Of a stretch of 64,000 nt of DNA, positions 1 through 8,016 are shown piece after piece. A model generated the notes under the pieces. That model had not been told where the DNA came from, made no database searches, and was given only the letters and a program-made list of their open reading frames with translations. The translations under genes and the position numbers were made by a program. This DNA comes from Streptomyces zaomyceticus (GTDB taxonomy: Bacteria > Actinomycetota > Actinomycetes > Streptomycetales > Streptomycetaceae): assembly GCF_014656215.1 (NCBI RefSeq), contig NZ_BNBZ01000002.1:62001-126000 (forward strand), given 5' to 3'. Position 1 is the stretch's first letter. The number at the start of each line of letters is the position of its first letter.

Positions 1-206
1 CCCCGTGCCCGGAAGTCCGTCCGGCCACGCGTCCTTCGTCCCTGAGGACGACGGGCGTACCGCGGCGGTTCCCCGGATCAAGGGACCGCTGTCCTCGTGA
101 CCTGGGCCGTTCCGGGTGAGCGGAGCGTGGGACCCGCGGTCGCCCGCGACAGTCCCGTACATCCCGTGGTCTGGACCGCTGGGGGCGGGGACGTCAAGCT
201 CTTGGT

Positions 207-1193
207 ATGGACTTGGAGTTGAGGCACCTCAAGACGATCCGGGCCATCGCGGACGCGGGGAGCCTCACGCGTGCCGCGACCGCGCTCGGGCTGGCGCAGC
301 CGGCGCTCAGTGCTCAGCTCAAACGGATCGAACGGGCCCTGGGCGGCGCCCTGTTCGAGCGGGGGCGGGAGGGCGTACGGGCCACGGCGCTCGGGGACCT
401 GGTGCTCGACCGGGCCCGGGTGGTGCTGCCCGCCGTGTGCGAGCTGCAGGAGGAGGCGGTGCGGTTCGCCCGCGACGGAGCGGAGGGATACCGGCTGGGA
501 GGCACGCACGGGCCGTTGCTCGGGGGCCTGGTCGACCGCATCGCGCGCAGTGACCCCGGGTCCCCGGTGACCACCTGCATCTCGTGGTCGGAGCGTGAGA
601 TCGCCGGCGGGGTCGTCGACGGACGGCTCGACTTCGCCCTCGTCGGCGTCTGCGGGGAGAGCGGCCCGCCCGAGGCGGGTCGCCTCGCGTGGACGGAGGT
701 GGCCCGCGACCCGGTGTACGTGATGCTGGCGGCCGACCATCCGCTGGCTCCCCGTACCGAGATCGACCTGGCGGAACTGGCGGCGGAGGCCTGGACCGAC
801 GTGCCCGGCGACGGCTGTTTCGGCGACTGTTTCGCGGCCGCCTGCGTACGGGCGGGGTTCACCCCCGCCTGCGTGTACGAGACGGACACCGCCTCCTGTG
901 TGCATCTGGTGCAGGTCGGCCGTGCCGTCGGGCTGTGCCGGGCCACCTTCCCCGTCACCCCGGGCCTCGTCACCCGCCCGCTCGCCGGCGCACCCCTGGT
1001 GTGGCGGCATCTGCTGGGCTGGCATCCCGAGGGCCGTGCGGCGGGCCGGTCCGGCGCGGTCCTCGGCCACACCCGGGCCGCGCACGCCGAGGCGCTGGCG
1101 AGCAGCGCGGGCCGGATGCCCGCCCCGACGCCCGGGGAGGGCGCCCGCGGAGACACGTCCCTCGTCCCGCCGGGGGCGGTACCCCCGGCCTGA
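207..1193 (+). CDS. LysR-family transcriptional regulator
   Basis: A 328-residue LysR-type DNA-binding regulator. The N-terminal winged helix-turn-helix (residues about 1-60) begins with LRHLKTIRAIADAGSLTRAA and continues through QPALSAQLKRIERALG, the normal LysR signature. A substrate-binding domain follows (about 90-290). The last 35 residues or so are Pro/Gly/Ala-rich and probably disordered. The start is the first ATG of the HTH frame; no strong Shine-Dalgarno is visible. It lies alone at the left edge, 207 bp before a protease gene on the same strand, with an 8-bp tandem repeat between them, so co-regulation with the protease is possible but unproven. The ligand cannot be told from the sequence. 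Confidence 0.9.
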   Translation: MDLELRHLKTIRAIADAGSLTRAATALGLAQPALSAQLKRIERALGGALFERGREGVRATALGDLVLDRARVVLPAVCELQEEAVRFARDGAEGYRLGGTHGPLLGGLVDRIARSDPGSPVTTCISWSEREIAGGVVDGRLDFALVGVCGESGPPEAGRLAWTEVARDPVYVMLAADHPLAPRTEIDLAELAAEAWTDVPGDGCFGDCFAAACVRAGFTPACVYETDTASCVHLVQVGRAVGLCRATFPVTPGLVTRPLAGAPLVWRHLLGWHPEGRAAGRSGAVLGHTRAAHAEALASSAGRMPAPTPGEGARGDTSLVPPGAVPPA

Positions 1194-1204
1194 CGGCACG
1201 ACTG

Positions 1205-1252
1205 ACAACGGCACAACGGCACAACGGCACAACGGCACAAAGACACAACGGC
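1205..1252. repeat. 8-bp tandem repeat (ACAACGGC), six units
   Basis: Six consecutive 8-bp units between the LysR and protease genes. Five read ACAACGGC and the fifth in order is a variant, ACAAAGAC. It lies just after the LysR stop codon and may be simple slippage-derived sequence. No regulatory role can be shown. Confidence 0.85.
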
Positions 1253-1400
1253 CCCGACGCAGCAACGGCCCGACGGAGCAAAGGCCCGGCATAACGCCGT
1301 GGCAGGGGCCGGCCGACAGCTGCCGCCTCCTCGTCGCGATCCCTACGGTTCCAGCAGATCCCCACCCAGAACCCAGTCTCGACGACCGAGGAGACCCCCC

Positions 1401-2771
1401 ATGCTCCGACGACACGCCCGCGCGGCGTGTACCGCCCTTGCCGCCGCCGGAATGGCGCTGGCCGGGCTCCAGGCCGGTTCCGCCGCCGCGGCCCCGGACG
1501 ACCGGGACGGGCACCGCACCCCGACCGTCAGAACCGCCGCCCAGACGCTCGGCACCGACTCCGCCCGCCCCGAACTGCTCGACGCCATGCGGCGCGATCT
1601 GGGACTCACCCGCTCCCAGGCCCTGACCCGCCTCGCCAACGAGGCCGATGCGGGTGCCACCGCCGCCCGTCTCCACCAAAACCTGGGCGGTGCCTTCGCC
1701 GGCGCGTGGGTGGACGGCGCCGAGGCCGGCACCCTGACCGTGGCCACCACCCGCGCCGACGACGCGGCCGCGATACGGGCCACGGGCGCGCGGGCCCGGA
1801 TCGTGACGCACAGCCTGACCGCCCTGGAGCGCGCGAAGGCGGCCCTGGACCGGTCGGCCACCACCGACGCACCCGTCCGCTACGTCGACATACGCGCCAA
1901 CGTCCTGGTCGTCGAGGAGACCAGGGCCGGCGCGGGGGCGCGGCTGGTCACGGCCACCGGGGTCCCGAGCGAGCTGGTACGGGTCGTCCGCGGCGGCGAG
2001 GCACCGCGCCCGCTCCACGACATCCGGGGCGGCGACGCGTACTACATGGGGGGCGGTGGCCGTTGCTCGGTCGGCTTCGCGGTGACGCGGGGCACCACCC
2101 AGGGCTTCGCCACCGCCGGTCACTGCGGTCGCGCCGGGACCACGACCAGCGGCTTCAACCAGGTGGCCCAGGGCAGCTTCCAGGGCTCGGTCTTCCCCGG
2201 CAACGACATGGCGTGGGTCGCCGCCAACACCAACTGGACCTCGACCCCGTACATCAAGGGCTCCGGCGGAGCGAACGTCCAGGTGACCGGCTCGGTCCTG
2301 CAGCCCGTCGGCTCCTCCGTGTGCCGCTCCGGCTCGACCACCGGCTGGCACTGCGGCACCGTGCAGCAGCACAACACGAGCGTCACCTACCCCGAGGGCA
2401 CCATCTCCGGGGTGACCCGTACGACGGTCTGCGCCGAACCCGGCGACTCCGGAGGCTCGTACATCTCCGGCAGCCAGGCGCAGGGGGTGACCTCCGGCGG
2501 TTCCGGCAACTGCTCCAGCGGCGGCACCACCTTCTTCCAGCCGCTGAACCCGCTGCTGCAGAACTACGGGCTCACCCTGAAGACCACCGGGGTCGACCCG
2601 GGCCCCGGCCCGGGCGAGCCCGAGCCGGGCGGCAGCTGGACGGCGGGCAAGGTCTACGCGGCCGGTGACGTCGTCACCTACGGCGGCGCGAGCTACCGCT
2701 GCCTCCAGGGCCACCAGGCCCAGGCCGGCTGGCAGCCGCCGAACGTCCCCGCTCTCTGGCAGCGCCTGTGA
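1401..2771 (+). CDS. Secreted streptogrisin C-like S1 protease with chitin-binding module
   Basis: A 456-residue secreted chymotrypsin-fold serine protease. The ATG follows a GAGGAG-type ribosome site about 7 nt upstream. A signal peptide (residues about 1-35, twin Arg then a hydrophobic Ala-rich core) is followed by an alpha-lytic-type pro-region (about 50-195). The mature protease begins near YYMGGGGRCSVGFAV. The triad is visible as His in ATAGHCG, Asp in GNDMAWV and Ser in PGDSGGS. A Pro/Gly linker (about 400-412) leads to a C-terminal carbohydrate-binding module of about 45 residues (WTAGKVYAAGDVVTYGG...), the CBM5/12 chitin-binding type. Length and architecture match the streptogrisin C group, which is proposed to act on proteins associated with chitin. 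Confidence 0.93.
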   Translation: MLRRHARAACTALAAAGMALAGLQAGSAAAAPDDRDGHRTPTVRTAAQTLGTDSARPELLDAMRRDLGLTRSQALTRLANEADAGATAARLHQNLGGAFAGAWVDGAEAGTLTVATTRADDAAAIRATGARARIVTHSLTALERAKAALDRSATTDAPVRYVDIRANVLVVEETRAGAGARLVTATGVPSELVRVVRGGEAPRPLHDIRGGDAYYMGGGGRCSVGFAVTRGTTQGFATAGHCGRAGTTTSGFNQVAQGSFQGSVFPGNDMAWVAANTNWTSTPYIKGSGGANVQVTGSVLQPVGSSVCRSGSTTGWHCGTVQQHNTSVTYPEGTISGVTRTTVCAEPGDSGGSYISGSQAQGVTSGGSGNCSSGGTTFFQPLNPLLQNYGLTLKTTGVDPGPGPGEPEPGGSWTAGKVYAAGDVVTYGGASYRCLQGHQAQAGWQPPNVPALWQRL

Positions 2772-2821
2772 TCCCCGCCGGTCGCTGACCGGAGGCCCAC
2801 CGGTCCCGACCGTTGTCGACC

Positions 2822-2861
2822 GGGGGTGCCGCGTACCCGAGGGGGGTGTCGCGGCACCCCC
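2822..2861. terminator. Bidirectional terminator hairpin
   Basis: A perfect 12-bp stem (GGGGGTGCCGCG at 2822-2833 and its complement at 2850-2861) with a 16-nt loop. It lies between the convergent protease and beta-glucosidase genes. There is no U-tract, as is usual in Streptomyces. Confidence 0.75.
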
Positions 2862-2882
2862 TTCCGGCGTCCCCGGCGGGCG

Positions 2883-2960
2883 GCCTCCGCCCGTACGGGG
2901 TTCCTCGGGCCTCCGCCCGTACGGGTTCCTCCAGGCCTCCGCCCGTACGGTTCCTCAGGC
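2883..2960. repeat. Three direct copies of a ~25-bp repeat
   Basis: The motif GCCTCCGCCCGTACGG followed by GTTCCTC-like sequence occurs three times in a row with small length differences. A fourth partial GCCTCC is formed by the 3' end of the beta-glucosidase gene. The array fills the space between the hairpin and that gene. Confidence 0.8.
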
Positions 2961-4361
2961 CTCCTCCGGCAGCCCCCCTCGGGCGATGACCTCCGCGTAC
3001 CAGCGGGCGCTGTCCTTGAGGGTCCTGCGCTGCGTGGCGAAGTCCACGTGCACGATGCCGAACCGCTTGCCGTAGCCGTACGCCCACTCGAAGTTGTCCA
3101 GGAGCGACCACAGGAAGTACCCCCGGACGTCCGCGCCGTCCGCGAGGGCGCGGTGCACCGCCGCCAGATGGGCGTGGAGGTACGCCACCCGCTCCGGGTC
3201 CTTCACCTGGCCCGAGGGATCCGCGTAGTCGTCGTACGCGGCGCCGTTCTCGGTGATCACCAGCGGTGTGTCCGGCAGTTCGTCCCGGAGGCGGATCAGG
3301 AGCTCGTGCAGGCCGTCCGCGTCCACCGGCCAGTCCATCGCGGTCCGCGGCCCGGGAAGCGGCTCGAAGCGGACGTGCCGCTCCGCGCCCGCCCACGGCG
3401 AGGGCGACTCGGAGGTGCCCGCCGCGGCGACGGAGGGGGCGTAGTAGTTGATGCCGAGGGAGTCGATCGGCGCGGCCGCCGTCGCCAGGTCGCCGTCGGC
3501 CACGAAGGACCAGTCGGTGATCGACGCCGTGTCGCGGACCAGGTCCTCCGGGAGCCGGCCGTGGAACACCGGGTCGAGGAAGATCCGGTTGCCGACCGCG
3601 TCGATCCGGCGGGCCGCGTCCACGTCCTCGGGAGCCTCCGAGAAGGCCCGTACGGCATGGAGGTTGAGGGTCAGGGACACCTCCGCGGAGCCGGGCAGCG
3701 CGCCGCGCAGGGTGCGGGCCCCGAGCCCGTGCGCCAGGTTGAGGTGGTGGGCGGCGCGCAGCGAGGCGAGGGCGCTGGTGCGGCCCGGGGCGTGGACGCC
3801 GTTGCCGTAGCCGAGGAAGGCGGAGCACCAGGGCTCGTTGAGCGTGGTCCAGGTCGCCACCCGGTCGCCGAGCGCGTCCGCCATGATCCCGGCGTACTCG
3901 GCGAACCGGTACGCCGTCTCCCGGTGCGGCCAGCCGCCCGCGTCCTCCAGCTCCTGCGGCAGGTCCCAGTGGTAGAGGGTCGCCACGGGCCGGATGCCGG
4001 CGTCGAGGAGGCGGTCGACGAGACGCCGGTAGAAGTCCAGACCCTGGCGCACGGCGGGACCGCGCCCGGTGGGCTGCACACGGGGCCAGGCGATCGAGAA
4101 GCGGTAGTCGGTCACCCCGAGCCGCCGCATCAGCGCGACGTCCTCGTCGACCCGGTGGTAGTGGTCGGCGGCGATGTCGCCGGTGTCGCCGTTGCGCACC
4201 TTGCCGGGCGTACGGCTGAAGGTGTCCCAGATGGAGGGGGTGCGGCCGCCCTCGGCCGCCGCCCCCTCGATCTGGTAGGCGGCCGTGGCGGTGCCCCAGC
4301 GGAAACCCTCGGGGAACCGGAGGGCGGTCGTGGTGTCGGTACGGGCGTCGAGCGCGGTCAT
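2955..4361 (-). CDS. GH1 family beta-glucosidase
   Basis: A 468-residue glycoside hydrolase family 1 enzyme that would release glucose from imported beta-linked oligosaccharides in the cytoplasm; no signal peptide is present. The N-terminal GH1 signature [19 protein letters not shown] is present. The acid/base Glu is in WTTLNEPW and the nucleophile Glu in [12 protein letters not shown]. The C-terminal [20 protein letters not shown] is typical of the family. It is the last gene of a leftward unit with the two permeases and the binding protein, 52 bp from the preceding permease. The layout resembles cebEFG-bglC. The nearby GH81 enzyme suggests beta-1,3-glucan (laminari-) oligosaccharides as substrates instead of, or as well as, cellobiose. 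Confidence 0.93.
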   Translation of the reverse strand: MTALDARTDTTTALRFPEGFRWGTATAAYQIEGAAAEGGRTPSIWDTFSRTPGKVRNGDTGDIAADHYHRVDEDVALMRRLGVTDYRFSIAWPRVQPTGRGPAVRQGLDFYRRLVDRLLDAGIRPVATLYHWDLPQELEDAGGWPHRETAYRFAEYAGIMADALGDRVATWTTLNEPWCSAFLGYGNGVHAPGRTSALASLRAAHHLNLAHGLGARTLRGALPGSAEVSLTLNLHAVRAFSEAPEDVDAARRIDAVGNRIFLDPVFHGRLPEDLVRDTASITDWSFVADGDLATAAAPIDSLGINYYAPSVAAAGTSESPSPWAGAERHVRFEPLPGPRTAMDWPVDADGLHELLIRLRDELPDTPLVITENGAAYDDYADPSGQVKDPERVAYLHAHLAAVHRALADGADVRGYFLWSLLDNFEWAYGYGKRFGIVHVDFATQRRTLKDSARWYAEVIARGGLPEEA

Positions 4362-4413
4362 GGGGTGGGAACTCCCTGGAGTGAGACGTCTTGTGTGGGG
4401 GAGCGGAGGCAGG

Positions 4414-5352
4414 TCAGCCCTTGACCGCGCCCTGCATGATGCCGCCGACGATCTGCCGGCCGAGGAGACCGAAGACCAGCAGCACGGGCAGCGTGCCGAG
4501 CAGGGTGCCCGCCATGATCACGGACTGGTCGTGGACGTAGCCGCCGCCGAGCTGGCGCAGGGCGACCTGGACGGTGGGCTCGGACGAGGTCAGCGCGACG
4601 ACCGGCCAGAAGAAGTCGTTCCACGCGGCCATGAAGGTCAGCAGACCGAGCACGGCCATGCCGGGCCGGGCGATCGGCACCACGATCGACCAGAAGATCC
4701 GGGCGGTGGACGCGCCGTCCACCCGCGCGGCCTCGATCAGCTCGTCCGGCAGTGACTGCACCAGGTACTGGCGCATGAAGAACACCCCGAACGCCGACAC
4801 CAGGCCGGGCAGGATCACGGCCTGCAGCTGGTTCACCCAGCCCAGCTCGGCGATGAGCATGAACAGCGGGATCACGCCCAGCTGCGGCGGGATCATCATG
4901 GTGCCGATGGTGATCGCGAGGAGCGCGCCCCGGCCGCGGAAGCGGAGTTTGGCGAAGGCGAACCCGGCGAGCGTGCAGCACAGCACGGTGCCGAGGGTGA
5001 TCGAGCCGGAGACGATCAGGGAGTTGAGCAGCGCCTTGCCGATGTCCGCCTCTTCGAGGACCGCCTCGAAGTTGCGTATCAGGTTCGGGCCGGGCAGCAG
5101 GGTCGGCGGGACCTTCGCCAGATCGGCGTTGGAACGGCTCGCGGCGACGATCGTCCAGTAGAACGGGAAGGCGGAGAACAGTACGGCGACGATCAGGATG
5201 CCGTACGCGAGCGGACCGGCGTGCAGGGTGCGGCCCGCCCGGGAGGACCCGCGCCGTGGCACGCGCGCGCCTTCCGGGGCCGGGGGAGTGCTCGGCGGGT
5301 CCGCGGGGGCGGGCGACGCCGAGGTGGTCGCGGGGGCGATCGGCGCGGTCAT
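4414..5352 (-). CDS. ABC sugar transporter permease (CebG/MalG type)
   Basis: A 312-residue inner-membrane permease of the carbohydrate-uptake-1 ABC family, with six predicted membrane segments. The cytoplasmic EAA loop reads [20 protein letters not shown]. The Pro/Ala-rich N-terminal tail (about 40 residues) precedes the first membrane span. The ATG overlaps the stop of the upstream permease by 4 bp (ATGA), giving translational coupling. No ATP-binding subunit is encoded here. Streptomyces importers of this class commonly share the MsiK ATPase, which I infer also serves this system. Confidence 0.92.
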   Translation of the reverse strand: MTAPIAPATTSASPAPADPPSTPPAPEGARVPRRGSSRAGRTLHAGPLAYGILIVAVLFSAFPFYWTIVAASRSNADLAKVPPTLLPGPNLIRNFEAVLEEADIGKALLNSLIVSGSITLGTVLCCTLAGFAFAKLRFRGRGALLAITIGTMMIPPQLGVIPLFMLIAELGWVNQLQAVILPGLVSAFGVFFMRQYLVQSLPDELIEAARVDGASTARIFWSIVVPIARPGMAVLGLLTFMAAWNDFFWPVVALTSSEPTVQVALRQLGGGYVHDQSVIMAGTLLGTLPVLLVFGLLGRQIVGGIMQGAVKG

Positions 5353-6314
5353 CGGCCGGCCTCCTTGCGGGAACGGCGGCGCGCGATCAGGGCGTTGGCC
5401 CCGACCACCACCACGATGAGCAGGAACATCACCCAGGCGATGGCGGCGGCGCGGCCCAGATGGAAGAAGCCCCAGCCCTGCTCGTACATGTACAGGCCGA
5501 GCGTCTGGTACTGGTGCGAGATGCCGCCCGAGATGGAGCCTTCGAGCAGCAGCGGTTCGCCGAACAGCTGGGTGGCGCCGATCGTCGAGACGATGACGGT
5601 GAAGAGGATCGTCGGCCGCAGCCCCGGCAGCGTGACGTGGAAGAACTGGCGCCATCGCGAGGCCCCGTCCATCGCGGCGGCCTCGTACAGCTCATGGGGG
5701 ATCGACTGCATGCCGGCCAGGTAGATCAGCGCGTTGTAGCCGGTCCAGCGCCAGATGACGACCGTGGACACGGCGATCTGCGAGGCGACCGTGCCGTTCT
5801 GCCAGTCGACGGGGTCGATGCCGATCAGCCCGAGCGCGTAGTTGATCAGCCCGAAGTCCCGCCCGAAGAGCTGGGCGAAGACGAGGGTGGCGGCGGCCAC
5901 GGAGGTCGCGTACGGCAGGAGGACGGCGGTCCGCAGGAAGGTGCGGCCGCGCATCCGGTAGTTCAGGAGGTGTGCGAGCCCGAGGGCCATGACCAGCTGC
6001 GGCACGGTGGACAGCACACCGATGGTGAAGGTGTTGCGCAGCGAGAGCCAGAAGTACTCGTCGCCGAAGAGGGCGGTGTAGTTGCCGAGGCCGCGCCACT
6101 CCATGTCGCCGGGGGTCTGGAGCTCCACCCGGTACAGCGAGACGAAGGCCGTGTAGATCAGCGGGAAGAGACCGAAGGCGGCGAACAGGGTGAAGAACGG
6201 GGCGAGGTAGGCGTACGGCGAGAACGTCTGCCAGGCCCGCCGGGCGGAGCCCCGCCGCGCGGGCGGCGGGACCGGCCGCGGCGGCGCCGGAGTCTCGGAT
6301 GCGGTGAGGGTCAC
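5349..6314 (-). CDS. ABC sugar transporter permease (CebF/MalF type)
   Basis: A 321-residue permease partnering the downstream CebG-like protein. After a Pro/Arg-rich cytoplasmic tail (about 30 residues) it shows the usual hydrophobic segments and an EAA loop, EAAAMDGASRWRQFFHVTLP (about residues 208-227). It is the second gene of the importer unit, 99 bp downstream of the binding-protein gene and coupled by a 4-bp overlap to the next permease. The solute is inferred only from the glucosidase and glucanase neighbours. Confidence 0.92.
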   Translation of the reverse strand: MTLTASETPAPPRPVPPPARRGSARRAWQTFSPYAYLAPFFTLFAAFGLFPLIYTAFVSLYRVELQTPGDMEWRGLGNYTALFGDEYFWLSLRNTFTIGVLSTVPQLVMALGLAHLLNYRMRGRTFLRTAVLLPYATSVAAATLVFAQLFGRDFGLINYALGLIGIDPVDWQNGTVASQIAVSTVVIWRWTGYNALIYLAGMQSIPHELYEAAAMDGASRWRQFFHVTLPGLRPTILFTVIVSTIGATQLFGEPLLLEGSISGGISHQYQTLGLYMYEQGWGFFHLGRAAAIAWVMFLLIVVVVGANALIARRRSRKEAGR

Positions 6315-6413
6315 GGTGCGGCCCTTCGGAGGGGAACGGGGGCGATGAAGGGGGAGAGGGAGAAGGAGGAGGAACCGCGGCCGGAGCCGCGGTCGCCTGC
6401 CGGAGCCGCGGCG

Positions 6414-7736
6414 TCAGCCGATGGTGTTCGCGACGCCCTTCTTGGCGTTCGACCAGGCCTTCTCGGGCGAGGTCCCCTTGCGCTCCACCTCGCTCAGCGC
6501 GTTGGTGATCTGCTGCGCGATGTTCTGGTCGTGCACACCGAGCACCTGGACCGGGGCCGCCTTGGCCGCCTCACCGAAGATCTGGCCGATGGGGGCGTCG
6601 GAGAAGAACGGGTCCTTCGCGCCGGAGACCTTCGCGATCGCGCCCGTGGCGGAGGGGAAGTTGCCCTGCTTCTCGAAGAGCTTCGTCTGCTGCTCGGGCG
6701 CGGTGAGCCACTTCACCAGCTCGTACGCCTCCTTCTTGTTCTTCGCGGCCTTCGGCACCGCCAGGTAGGAACCGCCCCAGTTGCCGGCGCCGCCGGGCAG
6801 TGCGGCGACGTCCCACTTGCCCTTGCCGGACTCACCGGCCTGGCCCTTGATGTAGCCGAGCATCCAGGCGGGGCAGGGGATGGTGGCGAAGGAGCCGGCC
6901 GCGAACGCCTGGTTCCACTGCGGGGACCACTGGTCGAGCTTGGCGCTCAGCCCGCCCTGGGCGGCCTGGACGGCGTGGTCCCAGGCGGTGCGCAGCGCGG
7001 GATTGTTCTCCCAGATCAGCTTCCCGGAGGCGTCGTAGTAGCGCTCCTTCTCCTGGCCGATCATGATCGAGTAGAGGCTGCCGACGCTGTCGAGCCAGGC
7101 GCTCTTGCCGGGGGCCTTCGCCTTGTACTGCTTCCCGAGGGCCAGGTAGCCGTCCCAGGTGGCCCACTTCTTGGCCAGCTCCTCGCGGTCGGTCGGCAGA
7201 CCGGCCTGCTTGAAGAGGTCGGTGCGGTAGCACATGGCCTCCGGGCCGACGTCGGTGCCGAGGCCGAGGACCTCGCCGCTCTTGCCGGTGGCGGCGGCCC
7301 ACTTGGCCGGGGCGAACTGCTCCTTGAGGCTGTCCGCGCCGTACTTCCGCAGGTCCTCGAAGCGCTCGGCCTGCTGCTGGGTGACGGAGGCGATCCGGCC
7401 CACCTCGATGCCCTGCACATTGGCGAGCCCACCGCCGCCGGCGAGCCGGGTCTGGAGGGACTTCCAGTAGTCGGCCTCGTCCTCGGTGTCCGTCTGCTTG
7501 ATGGTGACGCCCGGGTGGAGCTTCTCGTACTCGGCGTACAGGCCGGCCTCCTTGTACCCGAAGGAGCCGAAGAGGTCGACGGTGATCGTGACCTTGCCGC
7601 CGGCGCCGTCGGAGGACGTGTCGGCCGACGTGCCCCCGCAGGCGGCGAGGAGGGCGCCGGTGAGCGCGACCGCTCCCAGGCGGACGACGGTTCTCCTGGC
7701 GGTGGCGGCGGTGGTGGCGGCTCGGGTGATGGGCAT
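6414..7736 (-). CDS. ABC sugar-binding lipoprotein (CebE type)
   Basis: A 440-residue extracellular solute-binding protein of family 1. The signal peptide ends in a lipobox (GALLAAC, Cys about residue 33), so the mature protein should be lipid-anchored outside the membrane. The mature part begins with VTITVDLFGSFGYKEAGLY and shows the usual aromatic-rich sugar site region. It heads the leftward importer-glucosidase unit. A palindromic operator lies about 40 bp upstream of its start, implying repression by the LacI-type regulator of this locus and induction by an imported beta-glucan oligosaccharide. Confidence 0.92.
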   Translation of the reverse strand: MPITRAATTAATARRTVVRLGAVALTGALLAACGGTSADTSSDGAGGKVTITVDLFGSFGYKEAGLYAEYEKLHPGVTIKQTDTEDEADYWKSLQTRLAGGGGLANVQGIEVGRIASVTQQQAERFEDLRKYGADSLKEQFAPAKWAAATGKSGEVLGLGTDVGPEAMCYRTDLFKQAGLPTDREELAKKWATWDGYLALGKQYKAKAPGKSAWLDSVGSLYSIMIGQEKERYYDASGKLIWENNPALRTAWDHAVQAAQGGLSAKLDQWSPQWNQAFAAGSFATIPCPAWMLGYIKGQAGESGKGKWDVAALPGGAGNWGGSYLAVPKAAKNKKEAYELVKWLTAPEQQTKLFEKQGNFPSATGAIAKVSGAKDPFFSDAPIGQIFGEAAKAAPVQVLGVHDQNIAQQITNALSEVERKGTSPEKAWSNAKKGVANTIG

Positions 7737-7774
7737 GGGAAGCCTCCCTTGGCTCCGGAACGAGAGAGAACGGC

Positions 7775-7788
7775 TGAGAGCGCTCTCA
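7775..7788. promoter_or_regulatory. LacI/CebR-type operator O1
   Basis: A perfect 14-bp palindrome, TGAGAGCGCTCTCA, 39 bp upstream of the sugar-binding protein gene. It differs from the CebR consensus TGGGAGCGCTCCCA only at symmetric positions 3 and 12. The same core recurs at 7928 and 12085. Confidence 0.85.
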
Positions 7789-7887
7789 AGCGTGCGGTCG
7801 GAGCGTGCCCGTGATCGAGGTCATCCGTCAAGGCTCGAAGGCGTAACGGACGGGAAGAGCTCTCAAGTCCCGCCTGTGTTCAATCTC

Positions 7888-7917
7888 TTGACACAGTCGT
7901 TTCGACGGTTTTACGTT
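7888..7917 (+). promoter_or_regulatory. Probable promoter of the GH81 gene
   Basis: TTGACA at 7888-7893 and TACGTT at 7912-7917 with 18-bp spacing fit a vegetative sigma-70 promoter reading toward the GH81 gene. The start of transcription would lie at or just inside operator O2. This is a sequence match only. Confidence 0.55.
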
Positions 7918-7927
7918 TCCGGCGTCT

Positions 7928-7941
7928 TGAGAGCGCTCTCT
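7928..7941. promoter_or_regulatory. LacI/CebR-type operator O2
   Basis: TGAGAGCGCTCTCT, a near-perfect copy of O1, located about 10 bp downstream of the putative -10 box. There it would block transcription of the GH81 gene. With O1 it brackets the divergent promoter region 7737-8016. Confidence 0.82.
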
Positions 7942-8016
7942 TGCGGCTCTCCACCCCTCTCCCCACGCATCCCCTCCGTGCCCCCACTCGTCGCGACGAC
8001 ATGAGGTGCCGTACAC

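Noticed and set aside
2955..7736. Naming the importer genes cebEFG-bglC outright
   Set aside because: The layout matches, but the linked GH81 gene and the altered operator point to beta-1,3-glucan, so cellobiose specificity is not established.
5256..7814. Long plus-strand open frame across the sugar importer
   Set aside because: A shadow of the importer permease and binding-protein genes, which have clear family motifs.
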